A program made the position numbers and the translations under genes. A stretch of DNA of 64,000 nucleotides from Actinomycetota bacterium (GTDB lineage: Bacteria; Actinomycetota; Geothermincolia; Geothermincolales; RBG-13-55-18): contig JABLXL010000006.1 of NCBI GenBank assembly GCA_013178005.1, positions 24,455 through 88,454 on the forward strand, written 5' to 3'. Under the pieces are notes generated by a model that ran no database searches, was not told where the DNA came from, and worked only from the letters and a program-made list of their open reading frames with translations. Positions 1 through 8,349 of the stretch are shown in pieces (position 1 is the first letter of the stretch; each line of letters begins with the position of its first letter).

Positions 1-1104
1 GCGGGGCGCTTCGAGGCAGGGCTGCCGCGCATCAGCGACGGGCAACTGCTATTCCTCCAACATATGCTCTCCCACATGAAACCGGTCGAGGAGGGAGGAT
101 CAAGAGTATGTATCATTATGAATGGGTCTCCCCTTTTCACCGGCGACGCCGGAAGTGGTGAGAGCGAGATAAGGCGGTGGGTTCTCGAGAACGACTGGCT
201 TGATGCGATTATCGCCCTGCCTGAACAGCTCTTTTACAACACGGGCATCGCCACTTATATTTGGGTCCTGACAAACAGGAAAGAGCAGAGGCGGAGAGGG
301 AAGGTCCTTCTCATCAACGCGACCTCCCTTTGGGAGCCCATGGAGAGAAGCCTGGGTGACAAGAGACGCAGGATATCCGATGGGCAGGCCCACCATATAA
401 TACGCCTTTACAACGCATACCGGGAAAGGGAGGATTGCCGCATTTTCCCGTACACCCATTTCGGTTACCGCAAGATAACCGTGGAACGGCCCCTGCGCCT
501 CAACTTCCAGTCAAGCCCCGAGCGAATCGCCCGACTCGAGGACGAAAAGGTCTTTCAAAACCTGGCGGTGAGCAAGAAGAAGGATCCGAAGGCCAGGGAA
601 AAGGAGGAAGCGGAGGGGCGGGCCAGGCAGGAGGCGATATTGGCCATGCTAAGCGACATGCCCCAAGACCTGTTCAAGGAAAGAGAGCCGTTCCTGGAGG
701 CGCTGAAAGAAGCAGAGCGCAAAAGCGGGATCAAGCTGGCCGCGCCCCTGCGCAAGGCGATTCTCTCGGCGCTGTCGGAGAGGGATGAGACCGCCGGGAT
801 CTGCCGGGACGGGGAGGGTAACCCGGAGCCGGACCCGGAGCTGAGGGACACCGAGAACGTTCCTCTCTCCGAGACAGTCGAGGATTATTTCATCCGAGAG
901 GTCAAGCCATACATGCCGGACGCGTGGATCAACGAGGGCATAAGAGACCATAAGGATGGAGAGGTCGGCAAGGTCGGCTACGAGATAAACTTCAACCGCT
1001 ATTTCTATAAGTACGAGCCTCCCCGCCCCCTGGAGGAGATAGAGGCGGATATCCGAGAGCTGGAGCGAGAGATAACGCGCAAGCTGCGCGAGATAAGCCG
1101 GTAG
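1..1104 (+). CDS. hsdM: Type I restriction-modification methylase subunit HsdM, 3' part
   Basis: The reading frame is open from base 1, so the ATG at 64 is internal and the gene is cut by the window edge; 367 codons are visible. The protein reads as the C-terminal half of an N6-adenine DNA methylase of the HsdM type: a core stretch around IIALPEQLFYNTGI with YIWVLTNRK matches the part downstream of the NPPF catalytic motif, which must lie off the left edge. A charged helical C-terminus follows, the part that contacts HsdS in this family. HsdM would methylate host DNA at the sequence read by HsdS. It leads the hsdM-abiEi-abiEii-hsdS-hsdR block. The family call is firm; the missing N-terminus cannot be judged. 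Confidence 0.9.
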   Translation, partial: AGRFEAGLPRISDGQLLFLQHMLSHMKPVEEGGSRVCIIMNGSPLFTGDAGSGESEIRRWVLENDWLDAIIALPEQLFYNTGIATYIWVLTNRKEQRRRGKVLLINATSLWEPMERSLGDKRRRISDGQAHHIIRLYNAYREREDCRIFPYTHFGYRKITVERPLRLNFQSSPERIARLEDEKVFQNLAVSKKKDPKAREKEEAEGRARQEAILAMLSDMPQDLFKEREPFLEALKEAERKSGIKLAAPLRKAILSALSERDETAGICRDGEGNPEPDPELRDTENVPLSETVEDYFIREVKPYMPDAWINEGIRDHKDGEVGKVGYEINFNRYFYKYEPPRPLEEIEADIRELEREITRKLREISR

Positions 1105-1118
1105 CACTAGGCATCCCT

Positions 1119-1166
1119 TTTAAATAAATGTCGGCATATAATATTGATTGCCGATATTTATTTAAA
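1119..1166. promoter_or_regulatory. 18-bp inverted repeat flanking a -10-like box; probable AbiEi operator/promoter
   Basis: The arm TTTAAATAAATGTCGGCA (1119-1136) is repeated in inverse orientation at 1149-1166 with one mismatch. The 12-nt spacer starts with TATAAT (1137-1142). It lies between hsdM and the AbiEi gene in an AT-rich patch unlike its surroundings. AbiEi antitoxins are known to repress their own promoters by binding inverted repeats, so autoregulation is the likely role (inference). No good -35 box is visible. Confidence 0.6.
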
Positions 1167-1205
1167 TATACTGGTGACAGTAGGTTCCTTAGGCACGAAA
1201 GCTGA

Positions 1206-1823
1206 ATGGCAATCTCGATGAATAAGGCTGACCTGACCCTGGAAGAGCTTAGGAGTGTCGGCGCCGGTGCGTTCTTCCGGCCCTCGCATGCCGAAGCCCT
1301 GGGAATTTCGTTCTACATGCTCCAGCGCATGGTCGAACAGGGACTGGTCGAAAAGGTCGCCAGGGGGCTGTACCGGCTGAACGCGGTCGAGCCCACCGAG
1401 CATTATTCCATGGCCGCTGTCTGCGCCCTGGTCCCCAGGGCAGTCGTTTGCCTCCTTTCGGCCTTGCACTATCATGGTATAGGCACTAGGCTTTCGCGCG
1501 AGATATGGATCGCCATCCCCCATAAGGCGAGGGCGCCGCGAATACATGGGTTCCCCGTAAGGATCGTACGTTTTTCGGGCCCTTCGGAGAAGTACGGGGT
1601 TGTTCCCTTCACCGTTGAGGGCGTGCCCACGCGTATAACGTCGCCAGCCCGCACAGTGGTCGATTGCTTCCGCTTCCGGCGTCTGGTGGGAAAGGAAACC
1701 GCCCTGGAGGCTTTGCGTGAGACCCTGCGGGAAGGAAAGGCGAGCGTGGACGAGATCATGCGCGCTGCCGAGGTGTGCGGTGCGAGGGCGCTCGTCGTAC
1801 CCTACCTTGAGGGGATGGCCTGA
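1206..1823 (+). CDS. abiEi: AbiEi-type antitoxin / transcriptional regulator (type IV TA)
   Basis: This 205-aa protein has an N-terminal winged-helix segment (about residues 15-60, with QRMVEQGLVEKVARGLYRL typical of the family), followed by the AbiEi C-terminal region with the hallmark SPARTVVDCFR stretch near residue 145. AbiEi proteins neutralise the AbiEii nucleotidyltransferase toxin and repress the operon. Its stop overlaps the start of the toxin gene by one base, so the two are translationally coupled. The ATG at 1206 lacks a strong ribosome site; a second ATG at 1218 is possible. The pair sits inside a type I restriction operon. Family call is strong; activity against phage or for stabilisation is inferred. 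Confidence 0.85.
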   Translation: MAISMNKADLTLEELRSVGAGAFFRPSHAEALGISFYMLQRMVEQGLVEKVARGLYRLNAVEPTEHYSMAAVCALVPRAVVCLLSALHYHGIGTRLSREIWIAIPHKARAPRIHGFPVRIVRFSGPSEKYGVVPFTVEGVPTRITSPARTVVDCFRFRRLVGKETALEALRETLREGKASVDEIMRAAEVCGARALVVPYLEGMA

Positions 1824-2776
1824 TGGGCGGGTTGAACGCCAACCCGGCGGCCTCAGTACGTCAACGCCTGCTGGATCTCGCCAGGCGAAGGGGCGATGAT
1901 TTCCAGTTAGTCCTGGCACGATATGGCGCGGAACGTTTCCTCTACCGCCTTGGGCGATCCGAGTTCAAGGACCGCTTCGTCCTCAAAGGTGCCATGCTTT
2001 TCGTGGTGTGGTGGGAAGATACGTACCGCCCTACCAGGGACCTTGACCTGCTGGGCCTGGGGCGGGGCGATCCGGATACACTTGGCGGCGCCATCGCGAG
2101 GATATGCGCCGTCCCATGCCCGGAAGACGGCCTTGTCTTCGATGCGGATAACATCTCCATCGCGGCTATCCGGGAGGAGGATGAGTACGGAGGCCTTCGC
2201 GTGAAGCTCGTAGCCTATCTCGGAAAGACGCGCATCCCGCTCCAGATCGACGTCGGTTTCGGCGACAAGGTAATCCCGCGGCCTCGCCTGGAGCGTTACC
2301 CTACCCTGCTTGATCTTCCCGCGCCTCGCGTCAAGGTGTATCCGAGAGAGACCATGGTGGCCGAGAAATTCGAGGCCATGGTGAGGCTGGGCGCGGCAAA
2401 CAGTCGCATGAAGGATTTCTACGATCTGGCCGCGCTGGCGGCGAGTTATGATTTCGAAGGAAGCCTGCTGCGCGAGGCGGTAAAGGGCACTTTCGAGCGA
2501 CGCCGATCTCCCGCCGGATCGGAGACGCCCTCCGCACTGCGCTCCGCTTTCTACAGCGACCCGGGGAGGGATGGCATGTGGCGCGCTTTCCTTAGCGGCA
2601 ACGCCTTGCGCCTCGAAATGCCCGGGAGATTCGAGGAGGTAGGCGAGCTGTTGATCGCGTTTCTAAAACCCGTTTGGGAGAGCCTCGTGAGCGATGGTGA
2701 ATTGAATGCGACCTGGACAGGAGGCGGCCCCTGGAGAACGAAGAGAGACACTGACCCTGGAGGCACCGGAGAATGA
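1823..2776 (+). CDS. abiEii: AbiEii/AbiGii-type nucleotidyltransferase toxin
   Basis: The 317-aa protein shows the nucleotidyltransferase signature: KGAMLF near residue 55 followed by the metal-binding pair in TRDLDLLG (Asp73 and Asp75). The downstream ETMVAEKFEAMV and SRMKDFYDLAAL segments are typical of AbiEii/DUF1814 proteins. Family members transfer nucleotides to cellular targets such as tRNA and arrest growth when the antitoxin is lost. Translation is coupled at both ends: its ATG overlaps the abiEi stop and its own stop overlaps the hsdS start in an ATGA. It is therefore an integral part of the restriction operon rather than a loosely inserted cassette. Catalytic residues appear intact. 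Confidence 0.87.
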   Translation: MGGLNANPAASVRQRLLDLARRRGDDFQLVLARYGAERFLYRLGRSEFKDRFVLKGAMLFVVWWEDTYRPTRDLDLLGLGRGDPDTLGGAIARICAVPCPEDGLVFDADNISIAAIREEDEYGGLRVKLVAYLGKTRIPLQIDVGFGDKVIPRPRLERYPTLLDLPAPRVKVYPRETMVAEKFEAMVRLGAANSRMKDFYDLAALAASYDFEGSLLREAVKGTFERRRSPAGSETPSALRSAFYSDPGRDGMWRAFLSGNALRLEMPGRFEEVGELLIAFLKPVWESLVSDGELNATWTGGGPWRTKRDTDPGGTGE

Positions 2777-4182
2777 GCATGAAAGAACGGTTGGATGATA
2801 AGGGAACAAGCGGTGGAGCAAAGAGCGGCATGGCAAAGAGCCGCTTCAAGCCGTATCCGAAATACAAGGACTCCGGCATCGACTGGCTAGGCGAAATCCC
2901 GGAGCATTGGGATTTAAGGAGAATGAAATACATTTCTTGTATCCAGCCTGGAAAATCTAAACTAAGAAAGTTAGGCGATATCGAAGTAAGCTTCATCCCA
3001 ATGGAATATATTGGCGAGTTCGGTACAATCAATTCTTCGGAAACCAGACAGCTTAATGATGTTTACGAAGGTTATACATTTTTTGAGGAAGGCGACATAC
3101 TTGTAGCGAAGATAACGCCTTGTTTCGAGAACTTCAAAGGTGCCATAGCAAGGAATTTAAGAAATGGAATTGGCTTCGGAACAACGGAGTTGTATGTCAT
3201 AAGGCCATCGCCAAACGTCCACGCTGATTTTCTGGCCTATATGACATACGCCGCACATTTCAGGCAAATTGGCAAGGTGGAAATGAAAGGTACAGCAGGA
3301 CAACAACGTGTGCCGATAGAGTTCATTGAGAATTTCCCATGTGTATTACCACCTTATTCTGAGCAGAAAGAGATTTCCGATTTTCTGAAAAGGGAGACGA
3401 AGAGAATCGATGATCTAGTGAATGCAAAACAGCGCTTGATCGAGTTGTTGAAGGAGAAGCGCGCGGCCCTGATCAACCAAGCTGTGACCAAGGGCCTTGA
3501 TCCCAACGTCCCCATGAAAGACTCAGGCATCGACTGGCTGGGAGAAATACCTGAGCATTGGGATGTATCTAAACTGAAACTCCTCGCTACTGTTGTGACC
3601 AGTAATGTAGATAAAAAATCATACGAAGGAGAGCAAGAAGTCAAGCTATGCAATTACACAGATGTCTACAACTATGAATATATAACCCCGGATCTTGATT
3701 TCATGCAGGCTACCGCATCTCCAGTAGAAATAAACAAGTTCAAGCTACGTGAAGGGGATGTTCTTGTGACCAAAGATTCCGAGGATTGGCGTGATATCGC
3801 AGTGCCAGCGTTTGTGTCAGCTATGGATGACGAGGATATTCTTTGCGGCTATCACCTTGCAATACTGAGGCCGAAGCAATCGATTGTCGACGGAGAATTT
3901 CTGTTCAGATCTCTTTCATCCAGTTCAATAAATTATCAATTCAGGCTATCTGCGACCGGAATAACTCGCTACGGGTTGTCAAAATATTGGCTGGACAATT
4001 CGCTAATCCTTCGCCCACCTTTTGAAGAACAAAATGAGATAGCGGATTTTCTTAGAGAGAAAACAGAGGAAATAGAGAAATTAATTGAGAAGATAAAAAA
4101 TGGTTTAAGGAGACTCAAAGAATACCGTTCCGCGCTCATCACGGCGGCGGTGACGGGGAAAATAGACGTGCGGGGGGAATAG
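2773..4182 (+). CDS. hsdS: Type I restriction-modification specificity subunit HsdS
   Basis: 469 aa with the two-fold layout of HsdS. The phrase KDSGIDWLGEIPEHWD occurs near residue 32 and again near residue 249, each opening a target recognition domain, and each half ends in a coiled-coil segment (KRIDDLVNAKQRLIELLKEKR and the later EEIEKLIEKIKNGLRRLKE). HsdS reads the bipartite target for both methylation and cleavage. The recognition domains are clearly richer in A/T than the repeats and flanking genes, suggesting they were exchanged by recombination. Start overlaps the AbiEii stop in ATGA; ATG 2779 is an alternative. hsdR follows after 3 bases. Confidence 0.93.
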   Translation: MSMKERLDDKGTSGGAKSGMAKSRFKPYPKYKDSGIDWLGEIPEHWDLRRMKYISCIQPGKSKLRKLGDIEVSFIPMEYIGEFGTINSSETRQLNDVYEGYTFFEEGDILVAKITPCFENFKGAIARNLRNGIGFGTTELYVIRPSPNVHADFLAYMTYAAHFRQIGKVEMKGTAGQQRVPIEFIENFPCVLPPYSEQKEISDFLKRETKRIDDLVNAKQRLIELLKEKRAALINQAVTKGLDPNVPMKDSGIDWLGEIPEHWDVSKLKLLATVVTSNVDKKSYEGEQEVKLCNYTDVYNYEYITPDLDFMQATASPVEINKFKLREGDVLVTKDSEDWRDIAVPAFVSAMDDEDILCGYHLAILRPKQSIVDGEFLFRSLSSSSINYQFRLSATGITRYGLSKYWLDNSLILRPPFEEQNEIADFLREKTEEIEKLIEKIKNGLRRLKEYRSALITAAVTGKIDVRGE

Positions 4183-4185
4183 GGC

Positions 4186-7100
4186 ATGGCTCCGGACATA
4201 TCCGAGAGAAGCTTCGAGGAAACCATCGAAAAGGTACTCACCTCGGATCCCGAGGCGTTTTCCAATACCGCTCCCGGTGAGGTCACATCCCGTGAGCCCT
4301 ATGGAGATTGGTTGCCGGGTGGCTACCTGAAACGTAAACCGGGGGATTACGACCGCTCGCTTTGCCTTATCCCTGGCGACGTCATCGCTTTCATCTACGC
4401 CACCCAGCCCAAGGAATGGGCGAAGCTCGAACAGCACCATGGAACCGAGGTAAGGGAAAAGTTCCTCGGGCGCCTCTCGCGCGAGATAGAGAGGCGGGGA
4501 GCCCTGGACGTGCTGCGCAACGGCGTCAAGGATTCCGGGTGCAAGTTCAAGCTCGCTTTCTTCCATCCCGCGAGCGGCCTCAACGAGGAGCTGCAAAGAC
4601 TGTACGAAGCCAACATTTTCTCCGTCGTGCGCCAGCTCCAGTACAGCGACAAATCCGCCAAGAGCATCGACCTGGCGCTGTTTCTGAACGGCATCCCCAT
4701 CTTCACCGCGGAGTTGAAGAACCCCCTCACGGGACAAAACGTTGAGAATGCCGTGAGGCAGTACCGCCACGACCGTGATCCCCGAGAGCCCCTCTTCTCC
4801 TTCCGCCGCTGCCTCGCTCACTTCGCGGTAGACCCCGACCTGGTGTACGTGACCACGCGCCTGGCGGGGCTGCTGACGAGCTTTATTCCCTTCAACCAGG
4901 GTAAGTACGGAGGCGCCGGCAATCCACCCGTGCCTCCCACGCAGAGCGGCTACGCGACTTCGTATCTCTGGGAGCGCATCTGGGCAAGGGACAGCGTGCT
5001 GGAGCTGATCCAGCATTTCATCCAGGAGGTCGAGGTGGAGGACGAGGACGGTAGGAGGACCGGCGAACGCGTCCTCATCTTTCCCCGCTATCACCAGCTC
5101 GACGCCGTGCGCCGCCTGGTTCGTGACGCGCGCGAGAAGGGACCTGGCCAACACTACCTAATCCAGCACTCCGCGGGAAGCGGCAAGTCCAACACCATCG
5201 CCTGGCTTGCCCACCGGCTGTCGATACTCCACGACTCCGAGGACAGACGGGTTTTCGACTCCATCGTGGTGATCACCGATCGCAGGGTGATCGACCGCCA
5301 GTTGCAGAGCGTGGTAAAGCAGTTCGAGCAGACCTTGGGGATCGTGGAGAACATCGACAGGACCAGCCGCCAACTTAAGGAGGCGCTGGAGGGGGGCAAG
5401 ACCATCATCGTCAGCACCCTCCAGAAGTACCCGGTGATCGCCGGCAACATGCAGGAGATGCCGGGGAAGCGCTTCGCGGTGATCGTGGACGAGGCGCATT
5501 CCTCTCAGACGGGGGAGAGCGTCAAGGGCCTCAAGTCGGTGCTCGCGGTCGATAACCTTGAGGAAGCCGAGGCCGAGGACTCCGTGGAACCAGAGGACTT
5601 CCAAGACGTTGTCGCCGAGCAGGCGAGGAAGCGGGGCAGGCTTCCCAACGTGAGCTTCTTCGCCTTCACCGCCACCCCCAAGTCCAAGACCCTGGAGCTC
5701 TTCGGGACCAGGCGGCCGGACGGTAAGTTCGAGGCCTTCAGCCTCTACAGCATGCGCCAGGCCATCGAGGAGGGTTTCATACTCGACGTGCTGGAGAACT
5801 ACACCACCTACAAGACCTACTGGAAACTGCTCAAGACTATCGAGGAAGACCCCGCCTACGACCGCGGCAAGGCGACCTATATCCTTCGCTCCTTTGTCGA
5901 CCTGCACGAGCATTCCATCCGCAAGAAGGTGGAGATCATGGTGGAGCACTTCCATGACCGGGTCGCACACCGCATCGACGGCCAGGCCAAGGCTATGGTA
6001 GTCACCCGCTCTCGCTTGCACGCGGTGAGGTTCAAGCTGGCCATGGACGCCTACCTGCGCGAGAGGGGTTATCCATACCGGACCCTGGTGGCTTTCTCGG
6101 GGACGGTGAAGGACGGAGGGATGGACTACACGGAGGCGGGGATGAACGGCATCCCGGAGGCCCAGACGGCAAAGGCCTTCAAGCGGCCGGAATACCGTTT
6201 CCTCATCGTTGCCGAGAAGTTCCAGACGGGTTACGACATGCCGCTGCTCCATACCATGTACGTGGACAGGAAGCTCTCGGGGGTGCACGCGGTACAGACC
6301 CTCTCGCGCCTTAATCGCATCTATCCCCCTGCCAAGACCGAGACCATGGTGCTTGATTTCGTGAACGAGGCCGAAGATATCCGCGAGGCCTTCCAGGAAT
6401 ATTATGAAAAGACCATCCTATCTGAGGAGACCGACCCCAACCTTCTCTACGACCTGGAGCGACGCCTTGCTGAGTTCGGCGTATTCAACGGGGGCGACGT
6501 GGAGGCCTTCGCGGGTTTGTACTTCAGGAACGCGGGACAGGACCAGCTGTACGCCGCCCTTGCCCCGAGCGCGGAACGTTTCGCGGAATTGACCAAAGAG
6601 GAGAAAGCGGATTTCCGGGGGGTCCTTGACGACTATGTGCGGCTGTACGCGTTCCTTTCCCAGGTGGTTACCTTCGTGGATCCCGACCTGGAGAAGCTCT
6701 ACGTGTTCGCCCGCCTGCTTAGGCGGTACCTGCCGTACGAGCGCGAACGCCTGCCGCTGGAGATCCAGCAGGACATAGACATGGAATCCTACCGCATTAC
6801 GCGGAGGTTCGAGGGTCCGATCGTACTTGAGAGAGGGCAGGTCGAGATTCCTCCCATCGGGGCAGGTGCCTCCCGTGGCATTGCCCCGGAAGACATCGAG
6901 CCCCTGTCGGAGATCATCAGGGAATTGAACGAAAGATTCGGCACCGATTTCTCGGATGAGGACAAGGTATTCATCAGCCAACTCGAGGAGAGACTGGCGG
7001 GAGATCCCTCCCTGCGGGCCAGCGTGCGCGCCAACACCCCCGAGAACGCGCGCCTCACCTTCGACTACGTGGTCACCGACCGGTTGCAGGAGATGGTGGA

Positions 7101-7206
7101 CACGAACTTCGAGTTCTACAAGCGGGTTACCGACGACCGGGCGTTCGCGGAGTTCTTCCTCGACTGGCTTTTCGAACGTTTTCGGAAATCGCTGGAAGGT
7201 TCATAA
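4186..7206 (+). CDS. hsdR: Type I restriction endonuclease subunit HsdR
   Basis: 1006 aa, a normal length for HsdR. The N-terminal nuclease domain has the PD-(D/E)xK pattern with Asp162 (SIDLALF) and Glu176/Lys178 (AELKNP). The SF2 translocase follows: Walker A at about 328 (HSAGSGKS), DEAH at about 435, SAT-like FTATPKSK, and a motif VI region TLSRLNRIY after GYDMPLL. The C-terminal helical domain binds the methylase core. HsdR pulls DNA through the complex and cuts unmodified DNA far from the target. It is the last gene of the operon, 3 bases after hsdS. No defect is visible, so the system should be active if hsdM is intact. Confidence 0.95.
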   Translation: MAPDISERSFEETIEKVLTSDPEAFSNTAPGEVTSREPYGDWLPGGYLKRKPGDYDRSLCLIPGDVIAFIYATQPKEWAKLEQHHGTEVREKFLGRLSREIERRGALDVLRNGVKDSGCKFKLAFFHPASGLNEELQRLYEANIFSVVRQLQYSDKSAKSIDLALFLNGIPIFTAELKNPLTGQNVENAVRQYRHDRDPREPLFSFRRCLAHFAVDPDLVYVTTRLAGLLTSFIPFNQGKYGGAGNPPVPPTQSGYATSYLWERIWARDSVLELIQHFIQEVEVEDEDGRRTGERVLIFPRYHQLDAVRRLVRDAREKGPGQHYLIQHSAGSGKSNTIAWLAHRLSILHDSEDRRVFDSIVVITDRRVIDRQLQSVVKQFEQTLGIVENIDRTSRQLKEALEGGKTIIVSTLQKYPVIAGNMQEMPGKRFAVIVDEAHSSQTGESVKGLKSVLAVDNLEEAEAEDSVEPEDFQDVVAEQARKRGRLPNVSFFAFTATPKSKTLELFGTRRPDGKFEAFSLYSMRQAIEEGFILDVLENYTTYKTYWKLLKTIEEDPAYDRGKATYILRSFVDLHEHSIRKKVEIMVEHFHDRVAHRIDGQAKAMVVTRSRLHAVRFKLAMDAYLRERGYPYRTLVAFSGTVKDGGMDYTEAGMNGIPEAQTAKAFKRPEYRFLIVAEKFQTGYDMPLLHTMYVDRKLSGVHAVQTLSRLNRIYPPAKTETMVLDFVNEAEDIREAFQEYYEKTILSEETDPNLLYDLERRLAEFGVFNGGDVEAFAGLYFRNAGQDQLYAALAPSAERFAELTKEEKADFRGVLDDYVRLYAFLSQVVTFVDPDLEKLYVFARLLRRYLPYERERLPLEIQQDIDMESYRITRRFEGPIVLERGQVEIPPIGAGASRGIAPEDIEPLSEIIRELNERFGTDFSDEDKVFISQLEERLAGDPSLRASVRANTPENARLTFDYVVTDRLQEMVDTNFEFYKRVTDDRAFAEFFLDWLFERFRKSLEGS

Positions 7207-7397
7207 GGCGTTGATTGCTTACAAGTAATGACAAGAGGTTAAGAGATCGATGTCGTGCAACTTACATTCGATGGAAATGAAGAGCGAACTGCACCCTGAT
7301 GGTAGCATGGAGTCCCATTGAAGAACTTCGCTGTTCGATTTTCGGATAAGGATGAGTCGGATAGTTAGAATGGTTTCATACCAGCAGCCCATCTTCT

Positions 7398-7426
7398 TTG
7401 ACTGGCCCCTTAAGCTGGCCTATAAT
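7398..7426 (+). promoter_or_regulatory. Sigma-70-type promoter upstream of greA
   Basis: TTGACT at 7398-7403 and TATAAT at 7421-7426 are separated by 17 bases, close to the consensus. The predicted transcript start is near 7432. This rules out the longest ORF start (a TTG at 7398, which is the -35 box itself) and supports the ATG at 7572, giving an untranslated leader of about 140 bases. Confidence 0.75.
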
Positions 7427-7571
7427 AGCAACTTGTGACTCCGGGTTCGAGCGTCATGCCCCGCCAAGCGACGATCCCGGGTTTCGTGTTAGTTGGGAGA
7501 AAGAAGGCGGGCCGACCGTTATCGAGCCGTGGCGGCCGGGCGGCGTGGCCCTGGAGGACGAGGACGGAAAG

Positions 7572-8093
7572 ATGGAGGATAACCAATACGAACCCACCCT
7601 GGGAGAGTACCGCGAGGAGAAGGCCGACGACGTGGTGCTGACCCAACAAGGATACCTCAAGCTCCAGGAGGAGCTGGATTACCTGAAGAACGTCAAGCGC
7701 TGGGAGGTGGCCAAGCGCATCGAGCAGGCAAGGGCGTTCGGCGACATCATGGAGAACTCCGAGTACGACGACGCCAAGCACGAACAGGCTTTCGTGCACG
7801 GCCGCATCATGGAGATCGAGAACATCCTCGACAACGCCAGGGTCATAAAAGACGACGAGATAGACCTCAACGTAGTGACCATAGGCTCGTCGGTGGTGCT
7901 CGAGGACATGGAGCGAAAAGAGGAGATGCGCCTGCGCCTGGTGAGCGCGGCGGAAGCGCGGGGCGACCGGGATTGCATCTCCGACCAGTCCCCGGTCGGC
8001 AAGGCCATCCTGGGGCGCAAGGCGGGCGAGGTCGTGGACGTGCAGGTCCCCTCGGGAGTGCTCAAGTACCGTATCCTTCAGATCGAACGCTAG
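7572..8093 (+). CDS. greA: Transcription elongation factor GreA
   Basis: GreA rescues backtracked RNA polymerase by stimulating transcript cleavage. The N-terminal coiled coil runs from LTQQGYLKLQEELDYL to the acidic tip GDIMENSEYDDAK, where Asp58 and Glu61 match the catalytic pair, followed by the C-terminal globular domain ending in VPSGVLKYRILQIER. At 173 aa it carries roughly 20 extra N-terminal residues compared with the usual 158. I chose ATG 7572, preceded by a purine-rich AGGACGGAAAG, because the ORF-track start coincides with the promoter. lysS lies downstream in the same direction, as often seen, but 256 bases away with its own leader. Confidence 0.9.
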   Translation: MEDNQYEPTLGEYREEKADDVVLTQQGYLKLQEELDYLKNVKRWEVAKRIEQARAFGDIMENSEYDDAKHEQAFVHGRIMEIENILDNARVIKDDEIDLNVVTIGSSVVLEDMERKEEMRLRLVSAAEARGDRDCISDQSPVGKAILGRKAGEVVDVQVPSGVLKYRILQIER

Positions 8094-8124
8094 GCCGCGG
8101 AAGGGCTTGCGCCGCGAGCGGCCT
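8092..8124 (+). terminator. Weak stem-loop after greA
   Basis: AGGCCGC (8092-8098) pairs with GCGGCCT (8118-8124), followed by TTCCCCTT rather than a clean T run. It may end greA transcripts; the match to an intrinsic terminator is only partial. Confidence 0.35.
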
Positions 8125-8349
8125 TTCCCCTTAGGGGTTGGTTGGGTTCTGGCTCCGAGCCCAGGCGAGGACGAGGGACGGCGGCTGCGGGCAAGGGCAG
8201 CGGTTTGCCGACCGGTCCTCTATCCGGCACGGAGTCGCATGTGTCGCGAAGGGCGAGAACTCGAGCCCCTTAGTTAACGGCAAACGACGTTTATCGGTGC
8301 GTTTGGGGCCAACGATCGCGCCGTGTTCGACCGCAAAGGAAATGAGCCC

